Positions 1 through 6,941 of a stretch of DNA of 8,135 bases are shown one piece after another (positions within the stretch are counted from its first letter, which is position 1; every line of letters starts with the position of its first letter). Under the pieces are notes generated by a model, which was not told the origin of the DNA, made no database searches, and saw nothing but the letters and a program-made list of their open reading frames with translations. A program made the position numbers and the translations under genes. Origin of the DNA: Deinococcus sp. (GTDB lineage: Bacteria; Deinococcota; Deinococci; Deinococcales; Deinococcaceae); the NCBI GenBank assembly GCA_018260375.1, contig JAGLBF010000106.1, positions 1-8,135 of the forward strand. The letters run 5' to 3'.

Positions 1-111
1 AATTTTCTCGTTGGCGTGGATGATTTTGGGTGGCACATACGGCTTAACCCAAGCGGCCAGAAGGGGGAGAGCTTCGAGGATCGGCATAGAATCGAGATCG
101 GGACAGTCCAT
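1..111 (-). CDS. 5' end of an unrecognised protein (partial, runs off the left edge)
   Basis: An open frame of 37 codons starts at ATG 109-111 (minus strand) and stays open to the window edge. It begins MDCPDLDSMPILEALPLLAA and continues with a proline-containing stretch (VKPYVPP). A purine-rich stretch precedes the ATG: AGGG about 9 nt upstream and AAGG about 5 nt upstream, so a ribosome binding site is present. It lies downstream of glmS on the same strand with an 88-bp gap, so read-through co-transcription is possible. A TTGACA hexamer lies in that gap (150-145), but I see no matching -10 at normal spacing. I do not recognise the family from this fragment. A second in-frame ATG at codon 9 is an alternative start. 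That it is real is suggested by the start signals and open frame only. Confidence 0.45.
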   Translation of the reverse strand, partial: MDCPDLDSMPILEALPLLAAWVKPYVPPKIIHANEKI

Positions 112-199
112 TACACCTTTCCCTTTCTCATTTCTGGCCCGAAATGTCAACCCCTAATCGCCGTAAGCAGGGTTCAAGTCCTCAGTCTGTACTCCGCTA

Positions 200-2032
<1,833 letters not shown>

Positions 2033-2038
2033 ACGTTA

Positions 2039-2045
2039 CTCCTCT
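2039..2045 (-). promoter_or_regulatory. Ribosome binding site of glmS
   Basis: AGAGGAG on the minus strand, 6 nt before the glmS ATG. It is the strongest Shine-Dalgarno sequence in the window and fixes the start codon. It lies about 60 nt after the 3' end of the ribozyme, so it is not sequestered inside the ribozyme fold as I draw it. This fits control by mRNA cleavage rather than by RBS masking. Confidence 0.85.
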
Positions 2046-2103
2046 GGCGCGGCACCGGGTTCAGGCCTTCTAAAGCGCCCAAGCATAGTGCTCAGAGCGC
2101 CAG

Positions 2104-2310
2104 ACCTGACTCACCTTTAAGTCCGCCCATCATCCTTGGTTTTTTGCATTGTACCCAGCCTTATGCCCGCATTGCTACGGGGTTTATCGCCAGGTTTCCG
2201 CCCTGTACCAGGCGGCGGGTAGGCCCTGTATGCTGGCCTGGAGGCATCCGCAGAAACTCGCTGACCTCCACCTCGTCTCCCATAACCCTGTTGGGCCTGG
2301 GCCTTGCGCT
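2104..2310 (-). ncRNA. glmS ribozyme: glmS self-cleaving ribozyme / GlcN6P riboswitch
   Basis: The minus-strand leader of glmS contains the conserved core of the glmS ribozyme. GACGAGG lies at 2277-2271, followed by GGAGG (2269-2265), GCGGAUGCCUCC (2251-2240) and a 3' GGACUUAAAGGUGA element. The predicted cleavage site is A2310/G2309 in AGCGC. The fold I can draw by hand is: P1, CCC 2301-2299 with GGG 2281-2279 and GGCCC 2297-2293 with GGGUU 2288-2284 around an AACA loop; P2, GGAGG 2269-2265 with CCUCC 2244-2240; P2.2, CGCA 2308-2305 with UGCG 2252-2249; a P4a-like hairpin, GACU 2123-2120 with AGUC 2111-2108. As I recall the consensus, P2.2 is CGCC/GGCG; here C to A and G to U change together, which keeps the pairing. 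In the known class, GlcN6P is the cofactor for cleavage and the cleaved mRNA is degraded. The position, about 275 nt upstream of the glmS ATG, fits. The 3' boundary and P3 pairings are approximate. Confidence 0.93.
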
Positions 2311-2346
2311 TCCCTCGCCTGTGGCTGTGTCCTCAGGTTGGGGTGC

Positions 2347-2373
2347 AGCATAGCACTTTTGGGCTGAGGTCAA
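2347..2373 (-). promoter_or_regulatory. Putative glmS promoter
   Basis: On the minus strand, TTGACC (2373-2368) is followed after 15 bp by TATGCT (2352-2347). The -10 is preceded by TG plus one base, giving an extended -10 (TGCTATGCT) that would compensate for the short spacer. The predicted transcription start is near 2340, about 30 nt upstream of the ribozyme cleavage site, a reasonable distance for a glmS ribozyme. The -35 abuts the palindrome at 2374-2388. Confidence 0.5.
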
Positions 2374-2419
2374 TGAGTTATATACTCAGGTAAGCTACCT
2401 GCTCAGGTGAGTATATACT
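2374..2419. repeat. Cluster of AT-rich palindromes next to the glmS promoter (candidate operator)
   Basis: Three inverted repeats lie in a row: TGAGT-TATAT-ACTCA (2374-2388), AGGTA-AGC-TACCT (2388-2400) and the perfect palindrome AGTATATACT (2410-2419). The words CTCAGGT and TGAGT-ATATA each occur twice, so the block also reads as an imperfect direct repeat. It touches the -35 of the putative glmS promoter. TATACT occurs at 2381-2386 and 2414-2419 and could be a -10 on plus; TTGGGC at 2359-2364 lies 16 bp upstream of the first. The block could bind a dimeric repressor or hold a divergent promoter, but no regulator is identifiable. Confidence 0.4.
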
Positions 2420-2431
2420 ACGGGCTGAAAC

Positions 2432-2446
2432 TTGAGCCTTGCTCAA
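2432..2446. repeat. Short perfect hairpin
   Basis: TTGAGC-CTT-GCTCAA is a 6-bp perfect stem with a 3-nt loop in the glmS/ruvX divergent gap. There is no T-run on either side, so it is not a standard intrinsic terminator. Its role is unknown. Confidence 0.45.
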
Positions 2447-2476
2447 AACGCCGTGAAAGAAGACCAGCGGGCATAG

Positions 2477-2499
2477 GCACAAGTACGTAGCACAAGTAC
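2477..2499. repeat. Direct repeat, GCACAAGTAC twice at 13-bp period
   Basis: GCACAAGTAC occurs at 2477-2486 and again at 2490-2499, separated by GTA. It lies in the glmS/ruvX divergent gap. No function can be assigned. Confidence 0.6.
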
Positions 2500-2561
2500 A
2501 TATTTCGCATTGGCGCAGGGGCCGCTTCTGGGACTGTAATGGAGCGAAGCAGAAGCTGTGC

Positions 2562-2637
2562 CTGCATCTCCATCTATTCTGTACCTCCATCTCTGTACCT
2601 CCATCAATGCTGCACCTCCATTTATCTTTAGGTGCAG
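2562..2637. repeat. Four-copy 12-bp repeat ending in an inverted repeat upstream of ruvX
   Basis: The unit CTGYAYCTCCAT occurs at 2562, 2579, 2593 and 2610 (start-to-start 17, 14 and 17 bp). The last copy also forms the left arm of an 8-bp inverted repeat, CTGCACCT (2610-2617) with AGGTGCAG (2630-2637), with a 12-nt loop. The block ends just upstream of the putative ruvX -10, so it overlaps where a -35 or an activator or repressor site would be. It does not code convincingly in any frame. Confidence 0.6.
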
Positions 2638-2648
2638 CAGCGCCAAAA

Positions 2649-2657
2649 TGCTACCTT
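2649..2657 (+). promoter_or_regulatory. Putative leaderless promoter (-10) of ruvX
   Basis: TACCTT (2652-2657) fits TAnnnT and is preceded by TG plus one base (extended -10). Exactly 7 nt separate it from the ATG at 2665. There is no Shine-Dalgarno sequence before this ATG, so transcription probably starts at or near the start codon. No good -35 is visible. Confidence 0.5.
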
Positions 2658-2664
2658 GGCCAAC

Positions 2665-3081
2665 ATGACCGAGCCTGTTTTCCCTACTGTGCCGCCCTCC
2701 AACGTGCTGGCGCTTGATGTCAGCAAGCACCGCATCGGTTTTGCGGTCAGCCACGGGCAGCTGGCGTTTGGGCGCGGCAGCCTGGAGCGCACCCGCCTCA
2801 AGGCCGACCTCAAGGCGGTACAACAAAAGGCCCAGCAAGAGGCCGTCAGTATGCTGCTGCTGGGCCTGCCGCTGCGTACAGACGGCGCACCTAGCCCCAC
2901 AGCTGACCGCGTGCGTTCGTTTGGGCTAGAGCTACAAAAGCTGGGCCTAGACGTGCACTACCAAGACGAACGCTTTACTACCCGCCGCGCCCGCGAACTG
3001 GGAGCGAGTGACCTAGACGAAGCGGCAGCGGTGCAGATTCTAGAACTGTGGTTACAGGGCAAAGCGGCCGAGAGGGTATAG
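2665..3081 (+). CDS. ruvX: Putative Holliday junction resolvase / pre-16S rRNA nuclease, YqgF (RuvX) family
   Basis: A 138-aa protein of the YqgF/RuvX family, an RNase-H-like fold nuclease. Members have been linked to Holliday junction resolution and to 16S rRNA 5'-end maturation; the biological role here is not settled. From ATG 2665, beta strand 1 NVLALDVSKHRIGFAVS carries the first catalytic Asp (D18). LLLGLPL lies at 64-70, the second catalytic element YQDERFTT has E102, and the third, LDEAAAVQILELWL, has D118. The family's usual DxG after the first Asp is DVS here. The frame extends upstream to a GTG at 2632, adding 11 residues with no RBS, but that GTG sits in the arm of an inverted repeat. 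I prefer ATG 2665 because of the 7-nt spacing to TACCTT. The gene diverges from glmS and converges on tatD. Confidence 0.88.
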   Translation: MTEPVFPTVPPSNVLALDVSKHRIGFAVSHGQLAFGRGSLERTRLKADLKAVQQKAQQEAVSMLLLGLPLRTDGAPSPTADRVRSFGLELQKLGLDVHYQDERFTTRRARELGASDLDEAAAVQILELWLQGKAAERV

Positions 3082-3125
3082 AGGCTGGGGCAGCGAGCAA
3101 CCCACTTGGGCCATAGGGTTACTAC

Positions 3126-3160
3126 GGATTCTAACTTGAATATATGGATTGTGACCTGAA
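3126..3160. repeat. Imperfect direct repeat between ruvX and tatD
   Basis: GGATTCTAACTTGAA (3126-3140) and GGATTGTGACCTGAA (3146-3160) match at 12 of 15 positions with a 20-bp period. They lie in the 192-bp convergent gap after ruvX. I see no intrinsic terminator with a U-run in this gap; the remainder holds only the 17-bp tandem repeat listed separately and one CAGTCTGTA word (3232-3240). Confidence 0.5.
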
Positions 3161-3242
3161 CATTGTTGAATACTCGGTGTAACTCGGGAGGCGGGAGCCG
3201 GAACAATTACGCCCGTTGCGGTACGGAGGCGCAGTCTGTATA

Positions 3243-3293
3243 GGGCACCGAATTACTTAGAGCACTGAATTACCTAGGGCATTGAATTACCCT
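3243..3293. repeat. Three-copy 17-bp tandem repeat over the tatD 3' end
   Basis: Three adjacent 17-bp units, each built around GAATTAC (for example GGGCACCGAATTACTTA), occupy 3243-3259, 3260-3276 and 3277-3293. The third copy encodes the last residues of TatD. The tatD stop codon (3276-3274) lies at the end of the second. Because 17 is not a multiple of 3, expansion would shift the frame of the C-terminus. Confidence 0.8.
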
Positions 3294-4053
3294 GCATCTT
3301 CCAGTATACCGTGCGTGCATTGTGATCGGTGATGGCCTCCAGCTCCTCGCTGTCAACGCCGCGCAACTGGGCCAGAAAGTCCAGCGTGTAGCGCACGTAG
3401 CCCGGTCGGTTGGGCTTGCCACGCTTGGGTACAGGCGCCAAAAAGGGTGCGTCGGTTTCTACCAGTAGTCGGTCGGCAGGGGTGTATTGGGCGGCTTCCT
3501 GAATAGCTAGGGCAGTTTTGTAGGTCAGGTTGCCTGCAAATGAGATGTACCATCCCGTGTCTAGGGCGGCGCGCAGCAGCCCCGCGTGTCCGTTGCAGCA
3601 GTGGACGATGCCGCGCCTATACCCCGCTTCCCGAATCATGGCGGCGCATTCCAGGCTGGCCCGCTCTTGGCCCGGGCGGTCACGGGTGTGGATGATAACG
3701 GGCAAGTCACGCCGCCGTGCTAGGTCAATGTGCCAGGCAAAGGCCGCACGCTGCACCTCTTGCTGGTCTTGGTGCCAGTAGTCGTCTAGCCCTGTCTCGC
3801 CGATACCTACCACACGGGGGTGCACGCTCAGCTGTTCTAGGGTGGTGCGCGTTTCTGGGCTATCTTGCTCAGCAACGTCGGTGGGGTGAAGGCCAGCGGT
3901 GGCGTACACGTCGGGATACAGTTCGGCAAGCGCGACCGCCTTCTTTGCATGCTCCACACTGGCCCCGATGCACACCATCGCCGTGAGTCCCAGCTCGCCG
4001 CGTGCTTGGGCGGGGTCGTCTAAGTAGTCAAGGTGGCAGTGGGTGTCAATCAT
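3274..4053 (-). CDS. tatD: TatD family metal-dependent hydrolase (putative DNase)
   Basis: A 259-aa TatD-family hydrolase with a TIM-barrel amidohydrolase fold and two divalent metals. Characterised members are 3'-5' exonucleases acting on DNA, with roles in DNA repair and turnover. The metal ligands are in place: MIDTHCHLDYLD (H5, H7), GIGETGLDDYW (E86), IIHTRD (H122), IVHCCNG (H151) and LLVETDAPFLAP (D201). NRPGYVRYT at 215-223 replaces the usual Asn-Pro motif near the C-terminus. The frame extends 37 codons upstream to 4164, but the family N-terminus begins MIDTHCH, and ATG 4053-4051 lies 7 nt after a TATCAT box, so I use 4053. It is convergent with ruvX and divergent from the LptC-like gene. 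The C-terminal tail after YWKM comes from a tandem repeat. Length is normal for the family. Confidence 0.93.
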   Translation of the reverse strand: MIDTHCHLDYLDDPAQARGELGLTAMVCIGASVEHAKKAVALAELYPDVYATAGLHPTDVAEQDSPETRTTLEQLSVHPRVVGIGETGLDDYWHQDQQEVQRAAFAWHIDLARRRDLPVIIHTRDRPGQERASLECAAMIREAGYRRGIVHCCNGHAGLLRAALDTGWYISFAGNLTYKTALAIQEAAQYTPADRLLVETDAPFLAPVPKRGKPNRPGYVRYTLDFLAQLRGVDSEELEAITDHNARTVYWKMQGNSMP

Positions 4054-4060
4054 GGGGGCA

Positions 4061-4066
4061 ATGATA
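4061..4066 (-). promoter_or_regulatory. Putative leaderless promoter (-10) of tatD
   Basis: TATCAT on the minus strand (4066-4061), followed by exactly 7 nt (TGCCCCC) and the ATG. No Shine-Dalgarno sequence is present. The spacing equals that at ruvX and at the prenyl synthase. No -35 is recognisable. Confidence 0.5.
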
Positions 4067-4103
4067 AGGGCTTGGCGAGGGGGGAGGGTAAAAAGAGGCC
4101 AGA

Positions 4104-4127
4104 ACATTGGGCCACACATTGGGTCAC
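4104..4127. repeat. 12-bp tandem duplication in the tatD/lptC-like divergent gap
   Basis: ACATTGGGCCAC (4104-4115) is followed directly by ACATTGGGTCAC (4116-4127), one mismatch. It lies upstream of both divergent genes. Confidence 0.65.
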
Positions 4128-4195
4128 AGTCAACCTCCCTACCGTGTTGCCCATTGCCCATCACTCTGTACTAAGCTCTCTCATGAGGGCGCGGG

Positions 4196-4201
4196 TATTA
4201 T
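4196..4201 (+). promoter_or_regulatory. Putative -10 of the Lpt-like operon
   Basis: TATTAT at 4196-4201 would give a start near 4208 and a short leader ending in AGGAAGG (4212-4218) before ATG 4225. There is no convincing -35 at 17 bp. A weaker alternative is TTGCCC (4147-4152) with TACTAA (4169-4174). Confidence 0.35.
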
Positions 4202-4224
4202 GCCTGAGTGCAGGAAGGTGGCTT

Positions 4225-4809
4225 ATGTTGCGAATGAGTTTATTAGTGCTGGGAGCCATGTTGGTCTTCGGGTTGGTGTTTGCGCTTCTTCCTGTGCAGA
4301 TTGATACCGCCAAATCGGGGGTGACACTACAAGGCGTGCGGCTGAGGCTTTTTCCTGCTCAGGACGCGCAGGCTGAGTGGCGTTTTGCGGCGCAGCAAAT
4401 TATTGTAGACCCCGAAAAGGATGAAAACACCCTGGAAGGTTTGGGCCTGGGCGAGCGCTGGGTCAGCAAGCCAGGCGAGTCGGCGCAGCTTGATATGACC
4501 ATTAAGGCCAGCAAGCTGATTATTGACGCGCAGGATAATCTCAAGACCCAAAAGGCCGCACTGTACACCCTGGCAGATTGTAGTACCTTCACCCTCTCTG
4601 GCACGCCCAAAACCCCTGTGGTGATCAACCAGCAGGGCGGTTATAGTGCGCCGCACGGCAGTATTCATTCACCCATCCAACAGGGGGCTTTTCGCAACAT
4701 CACCGCCAATTTTGACTTTAGTGCCTTTAACGCCGAGCAAGACCCTGGTATGGAGTTTCATACCGCGCCGTCCACTCACTGTGTTGCTGGGAAACTTCAG
4801 CCGCGCTAG
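4225..4809 (+). CDS. LptC-like membrane-anchored periplasmic protein
   Basis: A 194-aa protein with one hydrophobic segment at about 5-23 (MSLLVLGAMLVFGLVFALLP), read as an uncleaved signal-anchor. The periplasmic part begins VQIDTAKSGVTLQGVRLRLF, has EWRFAAQQIIVD at 51-62 and then several beta-rich stretches (LDMTIKASKLIIDA at 89-102). This resembles the LptC layout: an N-terminal anchor, then a Trp-containing beta-jellyroll that takes lipid from an inner-membrane ABC transporter. The resemblance is structural and contextual, because the sequence is too divergent for me to be sure. Two cysteines, C119 (ADCSTF) and C186 (THCVAG), could form a disulfide. The start at 4225 is supported by AGGAAGG 6 nt upstream; the frame extends 64 codons further upstream but overlaps the divergent tatD. 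It is first in a three-gene operon with two OstA-like genes. It could instead be a lineage-specific OstA-family protein. Confidence 0.7.
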   Translation: MLRMSLLVLGAMLVFGLVFALLPVQIDTAKSGVTLQGVRLRLFPAQDAQAEWRFAAQQIIVDPEKDENTLEGLGLGERWVSKPGESAQLDMTIKASKLIIDAQDNLKTQKAALYTLADCSTFTLSGTPKTPVVINQQGGYSAPHGSIHSPIQQGAFRNITANFDFSAFNAEQDPGMEFHTAPSTHCVAGKLQPR

Positions 4810-4831
4810 TAGCAGTCAGTCTGCACCATAA

Positions 4832-4859
4832 CCTCGCAACAATGTCCTCGCAATAATGA
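4832..4859. repeat. 14-bp tandem duplication between the first two Lpt-like genes
   Basis: CCTCGCAACAATGT (4832-4845) is followed directly by CCTCGCAATAATGA (4846-4859), two mismatches. It fills much of the 64-bp gap before the OstA/LptA-like gene. It creates a spurious upstream ATG at 4856 in the same frame. Confidence 0.7.
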
Positions 4860-4861
4860 CC

Positions 4862-4867
4862 AAGGAG
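4862..4867 (+). promoter_or_regulatory. Ribosome binding site of the OstA/LptA-like gene
   Basis: AAGGAG, 6 nt before ATG 4874. It decides between this ATG and the in-frame ATG at 4856, which has no RBS and would put six extra residues in front of a normal signal peptide. Confidence 0.8.
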
Positions 4868-4873
4868 CCTAGT

Positions 4874-5773
4874 ATGCAAAAAAACACCCTGATTTTGACC
4901 ACCGCCGCTGTCCTGAGTGTCACCGCCCTCGCCGCTAATGTTGACCGCGTGCTGCGCTTTGATACGGCGGCCCAGGTGTCAGGCAACTTGCGTAATGGCC
5001 CTGTGAACTATGCGGGCAAGGGCGGCGCGCCTATCAAAGCTACGGTGAACAACGTGATCATTAACGCGCCCCAGGCCGTGCTGACGGCCCCTGCGGGCAG
5101 CAGCCTGGCAGGCGCTGAGGGTAAGCGCAACGCGACCTTTAGTGGCAACGTTACGGTCAACCGTGGGCGGCTCAATGCCAAGGGCGGGCAACTGGTTTAC
5201 AGCGAAGCCACAGGGCAGGGCGTGTTGTCGCAAAACCCCAGCGCCGTTTTTGTGCCTGAGAAAAAAGACGGTGACCCCGTGAATATCAAAGCCCAGCAGA
5301 TGAGCCTGGACATTGACAGCAACCTCAGCACCTCTACAGGCAGTGTGGACTTGGTCAGCGGCAAACAAAGCGGTAAGGCCGACAAGCTGGTGTTTGATGA
5401 AGACCGCGAACTGGGCTACCTGACTGGCAACCTGAGCATGAGCCGCGCCCCCAGTGCCAAAAGCAAAGAGCTGGTTATTACGGGCGATGAGGCCCGCGTC
5501 ATCACCAAGAATAAGCAGATGTATGTCAAAGGCCATGTCAAGCTGACACAAGGCACCACCACCACCACGGGCGACGCCATGTACTATGACGACACCAAAA
5601 ACGTGGCGTATGTAGTGGGCAACGCGGTAAGTGTAGACAGCAAGAGCGGCAACACGGTCAAGGCCCCTGCCAGCGGCTCACTTGAGCAGCGCACTGACCT
5701 GGGACGGGTGCGCAACATGAACGCCGCCTACAAAATCCCTGTAGAGCAATTTAAGCTCAGTAACGAGAAATAA
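4874..5773 (+). CDS. OstA/LptA-like periplasmic protein (lipid transport bridge candidate)
   Basis: A 299-aa exported protein. Residues 1-20 (MQKNTLILTTAAVLSVTALA) form a signal peptide with an AxA-type cleavage site near residue 20. The mature part is built of repeated beta strands of the OstA/LptA type. Signature phrases recur: ATFSGNVTVNRGRLNAKGGQLVYSE (87-111), SLDIDSNLSTSTGSVDL (144-160), SGKADKLVFDEDRELGYLTGNLSM (166-189), TGDEARVITKNKQMYVKGHVKL (203-224) and TTGDAMYYDDTKNVAYVVGNAVSV (231-254). LptA of E. coli is about 185 aa, so this is a longer, multi-repeat version that could span more of the periplasm. It follows the LptC-like gene and is followed after 5 nt by another OstA-like gene, so co-translation is likely. 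By family it would bind amphipathic lipid. The cargo is unknown, because the suspected host group lacks classical LPS. Confidence 0.82.
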   Translation: MQKNTLILTTAAVLSVTALAANVDRVLRFDTAAQVSGNLRNGPVNYAGKGGAPIKATVNNVIINAPQAVLTAPAGSSLAGAEGKRNATFSGNVTVNRGRLNAKGGQLVYSEATGQGVLSQNPSAVFVPEKKDGDPVNIKAQQMSLDIDSNLSTSTGSVDLVSGKQSGKADKLVFDEDRELGYLTGNLSMSRAPSAKSKELVITGDEARVITKNKQMYVKGHVKLTQGTTTTTGDAMYYDDTKNVAYVVGNAVSVDSKSGNTVKAPASGSLEQRTDLGRVRNMNAAYKIPVEQFKLSNEK

Positions 5774-5778
5774 GCGCA

Positions 5779-6819
5779 GTGCAGTGGAGGCGGACAAGTG
5801 GGGTGCTGGTTTGGTTGCTGGGCGCGGCCCTGCTGTCAGGCACAGGGTTGGGCGCGGGCCAAACCCCCTCGCCGCCGGCTGTGCCGCCTGCCGATCAGCC
5901 GCAGCCCCTCGCCTCTCCAGCTGCGCCCGCTGTGCAAGCTCCTGAAGCGGTGCCTACCCCTGCGCAGCCCACTCCTGAGCAGCCTGCCACTGCGCAGCCT
6001 ACTACGGAGCAGCCCAACGAGCGCTCAAGCATCAGTCTCATCCGCAAGGGCAAGGACGGCAAGCAGCGCCAGATTAAAGTAGAGCGCACGGGAACCAGTG
6101 ACAGCACGGGGATTTTTGCCATCTGTACCCCCCGTGATGACGACCCCGCAGGCACACCTACCCTGTTTGTCACCAGTGAAAGCGGTGAGGGCGGCATAGA
6201 GTTGATGGTGGATAAAAACCTTATCCGCGCTCCGCTGGCTGTTATTACTAAAGAAGACGGCGCAGAAGGAGACAAGGGCGGTGACGGTCACATCGAGGTA
6301 AGCGCGGGCAGCGCCAAATACCTAGATAATGTCCCTGAAGGCAAAACTGATCGCCTGAGCCTCTGCGCTGTAGAGGCCACGCCTGCCCCCGCGCCTGACA
6401 CCGTCTTTGTGACTCAGGGCCGTACCCACCTGAAAGGCAAATCGCTGGTGTATGACGAGTCAGACGGGATTGCCCGCATAGAAGGCCCCATCACCTTTGA
6501 GCGTGACCCCGCGCCAGATAAGCCTGAAAGTGAAAAACTGACGGGCAGCAGCGACACCATAGAGGTCAACATCGACAGCGAAACCACCACCCTGGTGGGC
6601 AATGTGACCCTCAAAAGTGGTACCCGTATCAGCACCGCCGAGCGCGTAGAATATGACGACAAATCCAATGTCGCCGTACTTCGCGGCACCAGTGAGCACC
6701 CTGCCGAGTCGGTAGACGGAAAAAGTTCTACGGTGCGGGGCTTGACCATCCGCTACAACCTCGACACGGGGCGGGTATCAGCGCAGGGGGTTACAGGAGA
6801 GTTTCAAGACAGCGAGTAG
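5779..6819 (+). CDS. OstA-like exported protein with Pro-rich linker
   Basis: A 346-aa protein starting at GTG 5779, 5 nt after the previous stop, so translational coupling is likely; the RBS is weak. Residues 1-26 have a signal-peptide layout: basic WRR followed by VLVWLLGAALLSGTGLGAG. Residues 28-79 are a low-complexity Pro/Ala/Gln linker with a near-duplicate (PAQPTPEQP and ATAQPTTEQP). The rest is beta-rich, with OstA/LptA-like phrases: GRTHLKGKSLVYDESDGIARIEG (214-236), DTIEVNIDSETTTLVGNVTLKSG (259-281) and STAERVEYDDKSNVAVLRG (285-303). Cysteines C116 (AICTP) and C196 (SLCAV) flank the less typical middle region and could pair. A GTG at 5803 with GGAGG 12 nt upstream is an alternative start, but it would remove the basic n-region. 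The linker may let the domain reach through the peptidoglycan. Its exact role is not known to me. Confidence 0.75.
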   Translation: MQWRRTSGVLVWLLGAALLSGTGLGAGQTPSPPAVPPADQPQPLASPAAPAVQAPEAVPTPAQPTPEQPATAQPTTEQPNERSSISLIRKGKDGKQRQIKVERTGTSDSTGIFAICTPRDDDPAGTPTLFVTSESGEGGIELMVDKNLIRAPLAVITKEDGAEGDKGGDGHIEVSAGSAKYLDNVPEGKTDRLSLCAVEATPAPAPDTVFVTQGRTHLKGKSLVYDESDGIARIEGPITFERDPAPDKPESEKLTGSSDTIEVNIDSETTTLVGNVTLKSGTRISTAERVEYDDKSNVAVLRGTSEHPAESVDGKSSTVRGLTIRYNLDTGRVSAQGVTGEFQDSE

Positions 6820-6941
6820 CCTTGTTGTTCTTCTTCTGAGCCGACTCTCCTTCCAATCCGTCTACCGGGCGGGTCATACAGATGCTGACTTGAAGTTTGT
6901 TGACCATGTGATGAAAGCGGGCCAGCAAGCGTAGCCAACAC

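Noticed and set aside
129..146. Hairpin CATTTC/GAAATG between glmS and the partial gene as a glmS terminator
   Set aside because: A perfect 6-bp stem is present, but it is AT-rich and is not followed by a U-run in the glmS direction.
112..199. Complete tRNA gene near the glmS 3' end
   Set aside because: Only a T-arm-like piece is present. No D-loop, anticodon arm or acceptor pairing could be drawn.
2161..2373. Short minus-strand frame and overlapping plus-strand frames upstream of glmS
   Set aside because: The stretch is occupied by the glmS ribozyme and promoter. The frames have no ribosome binding site and no recognisable protein features.
2562..2621. CRISPR array
   Set aside because: Units are only 12 bp with 2-5 bp spacers, far from CRISPR repeat and spacer lengths, and no cas gene is present.
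2632..2664. Upstream GTG start for ruvX
   Set aside because: It would add 11 residues not typical of the family, has no ribosome binding site and lies in an inverted repeat. ATG 2665 has a well placed -10.
2378..2900. Overlapping minus-strand frames in the glmS/ruvX gap and antisense to ruvX
   Set aside because: They cross promoters and repeats and read antisense through the conserved ruvX region. No start signals.
4033..4224. Upstream extension of the LptC-like frame
   Set aside because: It overlaps tatD and its promoter. The ribosome binding site and membrane anchor both point to ATG 4225.
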